Shown here piece by piece: positions 1 to 8,050 of a stretch of DNA of 53,915 bases. How positions within the stretch are numbered: the stretch's first letter is position 1; the number at the start of each line of letters is the position of its first letter. The notes beneath the pieces are model-generated. The model made no database searches. It saw nothing but the letters and a program-made list of their open reading frames with translations, and was not told where the DNA came from. Origin of the DNA: Pseudoalteromonas lipolytica (lineage in GTDB: Bacteria; Pseudomonadota; Gammaproteobacteria; Enterobacterales; Alteromonadaceae); contig NZ_FPAZ01000023.1 in assembly GCF_900116435.1 (NCBI RefSeq), forward strand, positions 1-53,915, read 5' to 3'. The position numbers and the translations under genes were made by a program.

Positions 1-1
1 T

Positions 2-448
2 TCTGACATTGAGAACCCATCAGATGCTGCAAGCACGACGTTTATGTTGACGGTTGAAGGTTTAAATGACGCACCCGTCGTTTCAGTTGAAGCAAGTGCT
101 CAACAAATGACGGAAGGCGGCGTACTAACCCTTGATGCATCGGCATCACATGATTTAGATAATGATGAGTTAACTTTCTCATGGGAAGGTCCTGGTGTAA
201 TAGCAAGCCCGACATCAGCAGTTACAGAAGTGTCTGGTTTAAGCGTTGGAGAGCATCAATTTACAGTAACAGTAAGCGATGGTGTTGACGCGATGGAGTT
301 AGGTGTTTCAGTAACTGTTACTGCGCAAGAAGTGACGGTACAACCTGAAGTAGAAGCGAAGTCGAGCTCAAGCGGCTCACTTGCATGGCTAACACTTCTA
401 ATGGCAGGTTTTGCAGGCTTAAGACGCCGTAAAGCAAAGCGCAGCTAA
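2..448 (+). CDS. C-terminal part of a secreted GlyGly-CTERM protein with an Ig/PKD-like domain (5' end outside window)
   Basis: The reading frame is open from base 2, so the ATG at 44 is internal and the true start is upstream of the window. The visible 148 residues form a beta-sandwich-like domain (rich in D, V and T, with a DASASHDLDND segment typical of PKD/Ig-like repeats), then a Ser/Gly linker, a hydrophobic stretch (AWLTLLMAGFAGL) and a basic tail (RRRKAKRS). That tripartite end is the GlyGly-CTERM signal, which in Shewanella, Vibrio and Pseudoalteromonas is processed by rhombosortase on exported enzymes leaving by type II secretion. The catalytic part, often a protease or nuclease in such proteins, is not visible, so the activity cannot be named. 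A terminator follows. Confidence 0.85.
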   Translation, partial: SDIENPSDAASTTFMLTVEGLNDAPVVSVEASAQQMTEGGVLTLDASASHDLDNDELTFSWEGPGVIASPTSAVTEVSGLSVGEHQFTVTVSDGVDAMELGVSVTVTAQEVTVQPEVEAKSSSSGSLAWLTLLMAGFAGLRRRKAKRS

Positions 449-471
449 TCACTCCCTAAGTGTGTTATGTG

Positions 472-498
472 ACAAAGGGCCTTCGGGCCCTTTTTTCG
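472..498 (+). terminator. Rho-independent terminator after the GlyGly-CTERM gene
   Basis: AAAGGGCC and GGGCCCTTT pair around a TTC loop, and the 3' arm runs into a T tract. It lies 25 bases after the stop codon. Confidence 0.9.
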
Positions 499-960
499 TT
501 TGTGTACTCTGCTCAACATAAAAGGATGTGGCCTATATGTCATGTTTACTTCGCTTTTTAGTCAGGCTGTTTTATTAACGTTTGCAGTTAATTAAAAATG
601 GGGGCAAAAGCCAGATTGTAAAAGGGGGTTTTTAGGGAAGGTGAGTGTTTATGTTACTCTTTTATAAGGGAAAATAAGTCATCTTAGAAAGATGGGTTTT
701 TACCTTATAACTAAAAGTAATAAAGCGATTGAAAATCCTCTGTAGCAAAATGTACAGAGTATTTCATATTTTTTTCAGTGTGTTAGTTTGAAGTAAGCGA
801 GGGATTAGCCCCGCATTAACATAGTTGTTGAGTGAAAAAATTATACAAAAATGTGTGCAAACGCTATGATCGCACCCAGAAGGGTGGAAACCTGTGGGTT
901 ATTAATCGTGTTTAGGCATCATTATAATCATTAATAATGCTATTAAGGTGAATTAAGTTG
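499..960. other. Gene-free stretch upstream of the MipA/OmpV gene
   Basis: No credible ORF is visible on either strand. The segment is A+T rich and must contain the promoter of the downstream outer-membrane gene. The ribosome binding site AAGGTG lies at 945-950. I see no convincing operator repeat for the neighbouring response regulator. Confidence 0.5.
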
Positions 961-1803
961 ATGAAAAAATTGCTTGGCTTACTGTGTTGTTTAACGACGT
1001 CTACCGCTTATGCGCAGGGAGATGTAAAACAACCACAGTTGATAAAAAAGTCGACAATTCATGCCAGTATTACACTAGGATACGGTGGTATAGAGAACCC
1101 TGTTCTTGGTGCGGATAACGTCACGTCTCCTGTTTTACCAAGCGTGGCTTATTATGGTGATGATTGGTACTTCGACGACTTTTCGCTTGGTTACAGCTTA
1201 ATCGAAACCCCAGATTTCTATGTCGATTTACTCGGCCGCTTTAACGATGATGGTTTCTTTTTTGAGTTGGATGGTATCGATAAACTGTATGCCACGGGTG
1301 TTATTAGAACAGGCACTGATAGACCAACAAGACCCTCAGCTTCACCAATAAACCTGACCCCAATTGAACGTGATTTATCGTATATGGCAGGGGTAGCCTC
1401 AGCGGTAAACGTGTACGACTCTGTGTGGTTAAGTGCTGCATATTTTCACGATGTAACGCATGTACATGACGGTTATGAATTACTTTTGACTGGCTCTCGT
1501 GAATTTAAATTGTTTTCGGGTATCGCGGGTATAGAGGCCGGCGCGACCTATAAGAATGAAGAATTAATCGATTATTACTACACCGTTTTACCATCAGAAA
1601 GTGTGGTTCGCTTACCTAAATATGATTTAGAGAGTGCGGTTAATTATCACTTAAAAGTGAGTTACGTATACCCACTGAGTGACAGTTTTAGTATCGACTT
1701 TAAGCTTAAACACACGTGGCTTGATAGCCATTTGGCACGTTCACACATGATCGAAAAAAATGGTTACTTTTCGGGTTTTGCTGGAATTACTTACCACTTT
1801 TAG
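961..1803 (+). CDS. MipA/OmpV family outer-membrane protein
   Basis: About 280 residues with a signal peptide (MKKLLGLLCCLTTSTAYA, cleavage likely after AYA) and a mature part of alternating aromatic and polar strands ending in Phe, as expected of an outer-membrane beta-barrel. The opening ITLGYGGIENPVLGAD and the following SVAYYGDDWYFDD match the MipA/OmpV family (MltA-interacting scaffold or porin-like proteins). I chose the ATG at 961, ten bases after AAGGTG, over the TTG at 958. The gene converges on a two-component system and overlaps its kinase gene by 17 bases. In related marine bacteria MipA-like genes often sit beside such systems, so this may be a regulatory target. The exact substrate is unknown. 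Confidence 0.85.
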   Translation: MKKLLGLLCCLTTSTAYAQGDVKQPQLIKKSTIHASITLGYGGIENPVLGADNVTSPVLPSVAYYGDDWYFDDFSLGYSLIETPDFYVDLLGRFNDDGFFFELDGIDKLYATGVIRTGTDRPTRPSASPINLTPIERDLSYMAGVASAVNVYDSVWLSAAYFHDVTHVHDGYELLLTGSREFKLFSGIAGIEAGATYKNEELIDYYYTVLPSESVVRLPKYDLESAVNYHLKVSYVYPLSDSFSIDFKLKHTWLDSHLARSHMIEKNGYFSGFAGITYHF

Positions 1804-2977
1804 GCCAGCGTATTGCAATTTCAGCCCCACCGGTGTCTGTGTTGTTTGCAAGTGATATGACCCCACCATGCCAGCTGGCAATGCGATGCACAATGTAGAG
1901 CCCTAACCCATAGCCGCTTGCGAGTTTATCCCCTTCACCTTGTTTAAAAGGCTCTATGAGTGCGTCAGCATTTATAGGCAGTCCGGGCCCGTCATCAGTC
2001 ACACTAATGGTATAAAAATCACTTTCTTCCGCGCTGTGTATTAAAATGGTGTGTTTTGCGTACTTAGTGGCATTAATCAGCAAGTTTTGAACGGCAATGG
2101 CCATAAAACTTGCTTCGCAATAGGCATTTATTACGTCTAATTTAACGCTAAACTTAAGCTCTTTGTAGAGTTCAAATTTGTGGATCTCAGTCTCAATCAA
2201 CCTTGTCAGGTTGGTTTTCTCTTGATTAAAGACACTTTGTTGATGCTCTAATCGTGCAAATGACAAATATTGTTCAAGGCGTAATTCAATTTCATCGATA
2301 TCGCGTTCTATTTGAATACTTTCTTCTGTTTCACATTCAGAAATAGACAGTGCAAAGCGCATTCGCGAGAGTGGGGTACGAATCTCATGGGAAATAATGC
2401 GTGATAAATCATTATGAAGTTGTACAAACTGTGTGATGCGATCAGACATATGAGCAAAGGTATTTGCTAAAGGCGCAATGGAGGAGTTTGGTTTGATATC
2501 CAGCTCAATACGTTGCGGCTTTTTACTGAAACGGTATGCGGCACGTTGCAATAACCCCAAATCACGAAATACAGGGCGAATAAAGGCTAAGATCATGGCT
2601 GCAAGCAAAATGTAAAATGCAAAAAAAGCGAGCCAGTCATTTTTACTTTGTGAAATAAGCGTAATAGGGCCGACTCTTTGTATTGCACCATTATCGCTCT
2701 TCAAATAAACAAATTGTTGGCCGTTTTCATTGACACTGATAATGCCATCTCTGTCGAATGATGCCTGTAAAGAGTCAGGTAAAATTAACTCATTTTGATT
2801 AAATGCGTTAATACGCGTGTCTTTATGTTGAGCGATGAGTGCTAATTCATCCACACTGAGTTGAATACTAGGGGTTTGCTCTAAGAAAAACTGATTATAG
2901 AGTTGGCCAAATGCAAGCACTAAGGCAATTAAACTTACGGTGATGATTAAATAAAGTTTAAAAAACTGCTGCTTCAT
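1787..2977 (-). CDS. Sensor histidine kinase (RstB-like)
   Basis: A 396-residue inner-membrane kinase. It has an N-terminal membrane helix (about 8-28), a periplasmic region of about 90 residues, a second helix (about 117-135), then a HAMP-like linker, a HisKA domain with the phospho-acceptor in SRIISHEIRTPLSR (about residue 197) and a HATPase domain with N (QNLLINATKYA), G1 (DDGPGL) and G2 (GYGLGLYIV) boxes. The ATG overlaps the stop of the upstream response regulator by 4 bases, so the two are translationally coupled. Architecture and context resemble RstB. The stimulus is unknown; divalent cations or envelope stress are plausible from the family. The 3' end overlaps the convergent MipA/OmpV gene. 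Confidence 0.9.
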   Translation of the reverse strand: MKQQFFKLYLIITVSLIALVLAFGQLYNQFFLEQTPSIQLSVDELALIAQHKDTRINAFNQNELILPDSLQASFDRDGIISVNENGQQFVYLKSDNGAIQRVGPITLISQSKNDWLAFFAFYILLAAMILAFIRPVFRDLGLLQRAAYRFSKKPQRIELDIKPNSSIAPLANTFAHMSDRITQFVQLHNDLSRIISHEIRTPLSRMRFALSISECETEESIQIERDIDEIELRLEQYLSFARLEHQQSVFNQEKTNLTRLIETEIHKFELYKELKFSVKLDVINAYCEASFMAIAVQNLLINATKYAKHTILIHSAEESDFYTISVTDDGPGLPINADALIEPFKQGEGDKLASGYGLGLYIVHRIASWHGGVISLANNTDTGGAEIAIRWPKSGK

Positions 2978-3663
2978 ATTTCTGAAATATCCAAGCTGTA
3001 TCCTTTACCTCGCACAGACTTGATATCTAAAGATTCTTTATGATATTTAATGGTTTCTTTTAGTTTTTTCCTGAGTCGACTGATTTTTAAATCGATAGCA
3101 CGGTCAAGTCCGTCGTACTCACGACCGATAATATGTTTGAACAAGACTTCACGTGAAACGGGTTGCGGTGAGTTTTTGGCAAGGTAGGCAATAATTTCAA
3201 ATTCACTGTCGTTCAGGTTAAGCGCTGTGTTATGGAAAAAGATATCTCTTTTTTTATTATCGATGCGTAAAATATCGTTTTGCTTAGAAAAGTTATCTTG
3301 GCCAACAGAGTGGGTAATTATGGTTTTAATTTTGGCCAGTAGTAATTCAGGCTTGATTGGTTTTAAAAGATAGTCATAGGCGCCCAAATCTAACCCTTTA
3401 ATTTGTGATTGCACTGAATCTAAGGCGGTTAAAAAGATCACCGGACAGCTGAACTTTTCTTTCAGCTGCGAAATTAGTTCAAAACCATTACCATCTGGGA
3501 GCATTATGTCGCAGATAATAAGTGATGGAATAAAGGTAATTTCGCTTTGGCGATATGCCTTTGCTGTATTAAAAACATCAATTGTGTAGCCATGCTTCAA
3601 TAAATACGTTTGAATTAAGCTAGCTAGCTTTACATCATCTTCAATCAAAAAAATATGGTGCAT
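2974..3663 (-). CDS. OmpR-family response regulator (RstA-like)
   Basis: A 229-residue protein with a receiver domain (acidic pocket E8-D9-D10, phospho-acceptor D52 in IICDIMLPDG, conserved K in LLKPIKPE) and a C-terminal winged-helix DNA-binding domain (NDSEFEIIAYLAKN, SRLRKKLKE, VRGKGYSL). It is the partner of the kinase encoded directly downstream, which it overlaps by 4 bases. Its own start overlaps the DUF3019 stop by one base, so the three genes form one leftward operon. The likely targets are this operon and the neighbouring MipA/OmpV gene; no binding site was identified. Confidence 0.92.
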   Translation of the reverse strand: MHHIFLIEDDVKLASLIQTYLLKHGYTIDVFNTAKAYRQSEITFIPSLIICDIMLPDGNGFELISQLKEKFSCPVIFLTALDSVQSQIKGLDLGAYDYLLKPIKPELLLAKIKTIITHSVGQDNFSKQNDILRIDNKKRDIFFHNTALNLNDSEFEIIAYLAKNSPQPVSREVLFKHIIGREYDGLDRAIDLKISRLRKKLKETIKYHKESLDIKSVRGKGYSLDISEI

Positions 3664-4064
3664 TATAAACTCCAGCCAAAACGCCGTTTAATACGATAAT
3701 CTTTAGCTTCATAGTTTGCTATTGAAAGTAATTGTTGTTGAACAACTTCATTGTTTATCGGATTTATTAGTTTAACAGTCAGCGGGTGCTCGGTTTTTAT
3801 TATAAATTTTTCAATAATTAAGCCGTTTTGTGTATAGCACTGTGTGTACTGTGGGCGTTGTGTTACCTCTAAGCAAAGTTCTTTAAATGGGGCTAACCTA
3901 AAGTGAACTTGAATATTAAATTCACATACTTTTTGTTTTGTATCTGTTACACACACAATGGGTGATACTTTAAAAAAAGGCTGGTCTGTACTTTCATCGG
4001 CCAGCAAATTTGCTGAAAAGCACAAACATAAAAACAGTAATGACCAGCTTAATCGGTTTATCAT
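3663..4064 (-). CDS. DUF3019 family periplasmic protein
   Basis: A 133-residue protein with a signal peptide (about 1-22, ending ANLLADE) and a small beta-rich mature domain with three or four cysteines (VCVTDTKQKVCEFNIQV, KELCLEV, QYTQCYTQ). This pattern and the location in front of an RstA/RstB-like system match DUF3019, a family without known function found in Shewanella and Pseudoalteromonas. Its place as first gene of the operon suggests a periplasmic accessory or sensor partner of the kinase. That role is inference. Confidence 0.8.
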   Translation of the reverse strand: MINRLSWSLLFLCLCFSANLLADESTDQPFFKVSPIVCVTDTKQKVCEFNIQVHFRLAPFKELCLEVTQRPQYTQCYTQNGLIIEKFIIKTEHPLTVKLINPINNEVVQQQLLSIANYEAKDYRIKRRFGWSL

Positions 4065-4600
4065 TTAACCAAGCCCCTGTTTTCTAAAAGTCTTTTTTTC
4101 AAAGTAATATTAACCATTGAACGTTGGTGTAACGTACCTATCTCAATATGAGAGCTCATTTTTATGCCGCTTATTATAATTATGATTATGCAGCCTATGA
4201 GTGGCAATTACACGATAAAAAACGTGTTCATCATACCTTATTTACCGTTCCCGCCACAAATAGCACTAAGAACTGCCAGCGCTTTCAGACCTATTTGTGT
4301 TTTTGTCGCGACTTCTAAGTTAGCGCCTTGTTTTAAAATAGAATCTGAATTTATATTTAGTTAAAATTAATAACTTTTCATTACGCTCTGGCGCTGCTTT
4401 AGTGTTCACTATTGTTGTTCATTTGTTAACTGTTGCGTACAAATTGATACAAAGTTCATTTTAGATATAAAAACCAACATTTTAGTAATTGTAGCTAAAC
4501 TCTCGCTGAGCGTGTGACTTATATTTAACAGATTCGACCTCTCCTATAAATTTTTCTGGTAGTATAGGCAGGTTATAAGCAGTTTAAGCAGTGAACAATT
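4065..4600. other. Gene-free A+T-rich stretch between divergent genes
   Basis: It separates the leftward DUF3019 operon from the rightward DUF3581 gene, so it should hold both promoters. A 66-codon forward ORF (4164-4364) lacks a ribosome binding site and recognisable features. On the minus strand a short frame ending at 4238 encodes a peptide with the tail AVLSAICGGNGK but has no ATG, GTG or TTG start; see findings. Confidence 0.4.
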
Positions 4601-5302
4601 ATGTTAAGTCCATTTTATCAGCAACATGCTGATTACGTCTCTATTACTCGTGAGCAAGGCTGTCGTTTTGCTAAGTCCGTGGCAGATGACTTTAATCCGT
4701 TACACGACAAAGATGCCAAAAAGTTTTGTGTACCTGGCGATTTACTTTTTTCGCTTGTACTCAGCCGTTACGGGATCAGCGAAAAGATGGAATTCACTTT
4801 TGCTGGTATGGTTGATGAGACATCAAAGCTCTCTTTTCCAGAAGGCGCCGATGAATTTGATATCACTGATGGCGATAAAGTAATGCTTAAAGTGAAACGT
4901 GAGGGTGCGGTCAGTCAATGTCCAGATTTGATCAATAGCTTAATTAAAAACTACGTTGAGTTTTCTGGTACCACTTTCCCGCATGTGATCATTCCATTAA
5001 TGGGTAAGCAAGATGTAATGATCAATCCAGCACGACCTATGGTTATCTATGAGTCAATGCTCATTAATTTAGACCGACTTGATATTACGTCACCAGCGCT
5101 GCAATTCGCGGAGCCTGATTTCACTTATACAGGTAAGCGAGGAAAAATCACCTTACGTTTCGATTTATTAGAAAAGGGTGAAAAAGTCGGGTCAGGCGAA
5201 AAGCACATGGTGGTGTCAGGTATTCGTGAATACTGCCAAGCAACCGTGGATGATTTGATTGCGTTTTATAATCAACGCAAAGAAACACTTAAACCTGCAT
5301 AA
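4601..5302 (+). CDS. DUF3581 family protein, hot-dog-like N terminus
   Basis: A 233-residue soluble protein without signal peptide or membrane segment. Length and sequence match DUF3581, conserved in marine gammaproteobacteria with no assigned role. The segment DFNPLHDKDAKKFCVPGDLL (from about residue 29) resembles the active-site helix of MaoC-type hot-dog hydratases and thioesterases (D-x-N-P-x-H followed by a V-x-G-x-L motif), so a CoA- or ACP-linked substrate is possible. The gene stands alone and is closed by a strong terminator. Confidence 0.8.
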   Translation: MLSPFYQQHADYVSITREQGCRFAKSVADDFNPLHDKDAKKFCVPGDLLFSLVLSRYGISEKMEFTFAGMVDETSKLSFPEGADEFDITDGDKVMLKVKREGAVSQCPDLINSLIKNYVEFSGTTFPHVIIPLMGKQDVMINPARPMVIYESMLINLDRLDITSPALQFAEPDFTYTGKRGKITLRFDLLEKGEKVGSGEKHMVVSGIREYCQATVDDLIAFYNQRKETLKPA

Positions 5303-5318
5303 CGGCAACGCTTGTAAG

Positions 5319-5346
5319 AAAAGGCGCTTTAGCGCCTTTTTTGTTT
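5319..5346 (+). terminator. Rho-independent terminator after the DUF3581 gene
   Basis: AAAAGGCGCT and AGCGCCTTTT form a perfect stem with a two-base loop, followed by TTGTTTTT. Confidence 0.92.
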
Positions 5347-5395
5347 TTAGTGTTGCGCGTACAATAGACGTTTTACAGTAATTGTGCACCCTATC

Positions 5396-6631
5396 ATGTC
5401 AGTAACCAGCTTTTCAGAGTTAAACCTTGCGCCTGAACTCCTTTCAGCATTGCAAGCAGAGAATTATCACACCCCAACGGCTATTCAAAGCCAAACTATC
5501 CCGCTTATTTTAGCCGGGGTTGATGTTATGGGAAGTGCACAAACAGGCACGGGTAAAACAGCTGCCTTTGTATTACCACTGCTTGATAACTTATTGCGTG
5601 AAGAGCCGCTGCCCGAGGCTGTAAAAGTTTTAATCCTGACACCAACGCGAGAGCTTGCACAGCAAGTATTTGCCAGTGTTGAGCGTTATGCAGCTAATAC
5701 ACCTATTAAAGCCGCGCTTGCTTATGGCGGCGCCAGTATTGGCCCACAAATTAAAGCCATTAAAGGTGCGCAAGTTGTGGTGGCTACACCGGGACGATTA
5801 CTTGATCATGTGATTAAAGGTAGCATTAAATTATCTGCCATTAGTGCCCTTGTTTTTGATGAAGCAGATCGCATGCTTGATATGGGGTTCATTGATGAAA
5901 TAAAGCGTATTCTTCGTCATGTTCCAAAACAGCGCCAAACCTTACTCTTTTCAGCCACATTTGATGACAGCATTTTTGAGCTAAGTAAACAGTTGTTGAA
6001 TGATCCTAAGTTAGTTGAGGTTGATAAACGCAATTCGGCTGCTGTTGAAGTTGAGCAGATTGTGTATGCGGTTGATGAGGATCGTAAACGCGAACTCGTT
6101 TCACATATGATCGGCATGAAAAATTGGCAACAAGTACTTATATTCACCCGCACTAAACAAACGGCCGATAGTCTGGCAAAAGAAATGTGTAAGGACGGCT
6201 TAAAAACGGAGTCTATTCACGGCGATAAAAGCCAAGGGGCGCGAGACAAAGCGCTGCAAAATTTTAAGACGGGTGTCACTCGAGTACTTGTCGCTACAGA
6301 TGTTGCGGCGCGTGGCCTTGATATCGCCTCATTAAAGTATGTAATTAACTACGAACTACCCTATGTTGCAGAGGACTATGTTCACCGTATAGGGCGGACA
6401 GGACGAGCGGGTGAAACTGGGTTGGCCATGTCATTGGTGAGTATTGATGAGCAATGGTTACTGGATGAAATTGATGTTTTATTAGATACACGCTTAACAC
6501 CACAATGGCTGCCAGGGTACGAGCCTGATTTAACAAAAGAGCCAAAACAAGTCCGAAAAAACACGAATAAGGCACGACGCTCTCGTGACAAAAAACGTAT
6601 ATTAGGGCAAAAAAATCCTAGGCGCCGATAG
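5396..6631 (+). CDS. rhlE: DEAD-box ATP-dependent RNA helicase (RhlE-like)
   Basis: About 411 residues with all helicase motifs in order: Q motif (YHTPTAIQSQTIP), I (AQTGTGKT), Ia (PTRELAQ), Ib (TPGR), II (DEAD), III (SAT), IV (VLIFTRTK), V (ATDVAARGLD) and VI (HRIGRTGRAG). A short basic tail (KARRSRDKKRI) is typical of RhlE-type helicases acting in ribosome assembly and RNA decay. I chose the ATG at 5396, which gives the usual MSVTSFSEL start; a GTG at 5384 would add four residues. No strong ribosome binding site is visible for either. RhlE versus another DEAD paralogue is a family-level judgement. Confidence 0.88.
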   Translation: MSVTSFSELNLAPELLSALQAENYHTPTAIQSQTIPLILAGVDVMGSAQTGTGKTAAFVLPLLDNLLREEPLPEAVKVLILTPTRELAQQVFASVERYAANTPIKAALAYGGASIGPQIKAIKGAQVVVATPGRLLDHVIKGSIKLSAISALVFDEADRMLDMGFIDEIKRILRHVPKQRQTLLFSATFDDSIFELSKQLLNDPKLVEVDKRNSAAVEVEQIVYAVDEDRKRELVSHMIGMKNWQQVLIFTRTKQTADSLAKEMCKDGLKTESIHGDKSQGARDKALQNFKTGVTRVLVATDVAARGLDIASLKYVINYELPYVAEDYVHRIGRTGRAGETGLAMSLVSIDEQWLLDEIDVLLDTRLTPQWLPGYEPDLTKEPKQVRKNTNKARRSRDKKRILGQKNPRRR

Positions 6632-6644
6632 ATTAAGCTGTATC

Positions 6645-6676
6645 AGTGCTAATTTAAGGGAGCCTAAATTAGCACT
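6645..6676. other. 12-bp perfect hairpin downstream of the helicase gene
   Basis: AGTGCTAATTTA and TAAATTAGCACT pair around an 8-base loop. There is no T tract, so it may be a processing or stability hairpin, or a terminator lacking the usual U run. Confidence 0.55.
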
Positions 6677-6836
6677 AATCAACACGCTAATAGCATAAGT
6701 CGTGTGTACATTAGCTTGGTGAACAAAAGCGTTTAATGAACTGTTATGCTTACCCGCATTTTCTTTGCTAGCGACCACGTTTTCTTGTTTTAAAATCGCT
6801 GTTAATTAAACGTATTGGTATAAACGCGCACATTAT

Positions 6837-7802
6837 TTAAGCGATTTGTTTTTCGGCTAGGTTTAATTCCATGGTTGCTTTAAGTAAGCGGTAAAGATTA
6901 ATTGACGCATCAATTTCTTCTTTACGGTTTGTTAAGCTCTCAATATTTAAACCAAGTGGCACCGCTAAATGTGCGCAGCTTTGTAATATGAGGTCAAGAT
7001 TTTCACGGCAAATGCGTACTGACTCACTCAATGGATTTGCAGAATCAAGCATGCGCCATTTTGTTGCCTCCGGTACAGAGATACCCAGCCACTCCATAAA
7101 ATCTAACGTTTTCTCACCACCACAGGGTGTAAACGTTAAAATTATACGCTTAGGTGCGATGCCTAACGCTTTGCAGCTACGTGCATAGCTAGTGATTAAA
7201 TCAATGGTTGCTTGTGCGTTGTAGACGGCTTGTGAAATAAAAAACTTACAACCTTGCTCTGTTTTTTCTAATAGACGGTCATGCTCGTTACGTTTGCTTG
7301 CATGGCGTTCAGCAATAGTCACACCGCCAAGAAACACATCATTGTCTTGCTTAGCAAGGGTGTTATAAGCATCAGGTAAACTTAGTTTGATATCACCATG
7401 CGAAGATGGGCTGCCTACCAAGACTAGATTTTTTAAATCAAACTCATTACGTGTTTCGTGTAGCCAATCGGTAAATTCAGCTTCACTGCGCTGGGCAACA
7501 CTTTTGTAGGTAATAACATCTAAATGAGACAGGCTACGCAACAAATGGCTGTACTCACGTGGGTCTACGGTTTCTTTAAATGGAAACGGACGCGGCTTTT
7601 CTGTACGGCTGCTTTCATCTTGAATGTCGTAGATAATGACACCATCGTATTCAATTTCATGAAGGCGACCCAATAATTTTTGTGCAATGGTTTCAAGCAT
7701 GGCTTTATCAGTGCCTGATTTAGGCGGTGTGGTACCAATCAGGTATACACCCTGATTGGTGTCTTCAATTTTCTCTTGTAGTGATAAAGCCATAATCCTC
7801 AT
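6837..7802 (-). CDS. Methylenetetrahydrofolate reductase-like protein
   Basis: A 321-residue cytosolic protein with a TIM-barrel-type pattern recognisable as the MTHFR/MetF superfamily: strands GVIIYDIQDESSR, LVLVGSPSSHGD, NDVFLGGVTIAERH, a catalytic-region segment CKFFISQAVYNAQATID and the late segment RIILTFTPCGGE. It is not canonical MetF: the N terminus is short and the annotation in relatives is usually just MTHFR-like. It would reduce 5,10-methylene-THF with FAD if active, but the substrate is not proven. Two starts are possible, ATG at 7802 or ATG at 7793; neither has a clearly better ribosome binding site. It is transcribed alone, divergent from the M16 peptidase gene. Confidence 0.7.
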   Translation of the reverse strand: MRIMALSLQEKIEDTNQGVYLIGTTPPKSGTDKAMLETIAQKLLGRLHEIEYDGVIIYDIQDESSRTEKPRPFPFKETVDPREYSHLLRSLSHLDVITYKSVAQRSEAEFTDWLHETRNEFDLKNLVLVGSPSSHGDIKLSLPDAYNTLAKQDNDVFLGGVTIAERHASKRNEHDRLLEKTEQGCKFFISQAVYNAQATIDLITSYARSCKALGIAPKRIILTFTPCGGEKTLDFMEWLGISVPEATKWRMLDSANPLSESVRICRENLDLILQSCAHLAVPLGLNIESLTNRKEEIDASINLYRLLKATMELNLAEKQIA

Positions 7803-8050
7803 TCCAGCTCGTGCCTGCGTCTATGGGAAATAATATAGCAGCCATTTAGACGTCTAGATAGATTTTTCTGTTGAAAGTTTTTCAATGAGCATGAATTTAA
7901 TTCAAGTTGGTGGTGGGGTGTTATCTTAAATTGACACACCTGTTTACATTAATTGTGCCCTTGACCCTCATATTTTCCAGTACTTTCATGCATAATCAAA
8001 CACAACTGATTATGAGAAAAATAACTAACAAGTAAAATTAAAGGATCATT

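Noticed and set aside
4164..4364. 66-codon forward ORF in the DUF3019-DUF3581 gap
   Set aside because: No ribosome binding site, odd composition, and the opposite strand frame looks more coding.
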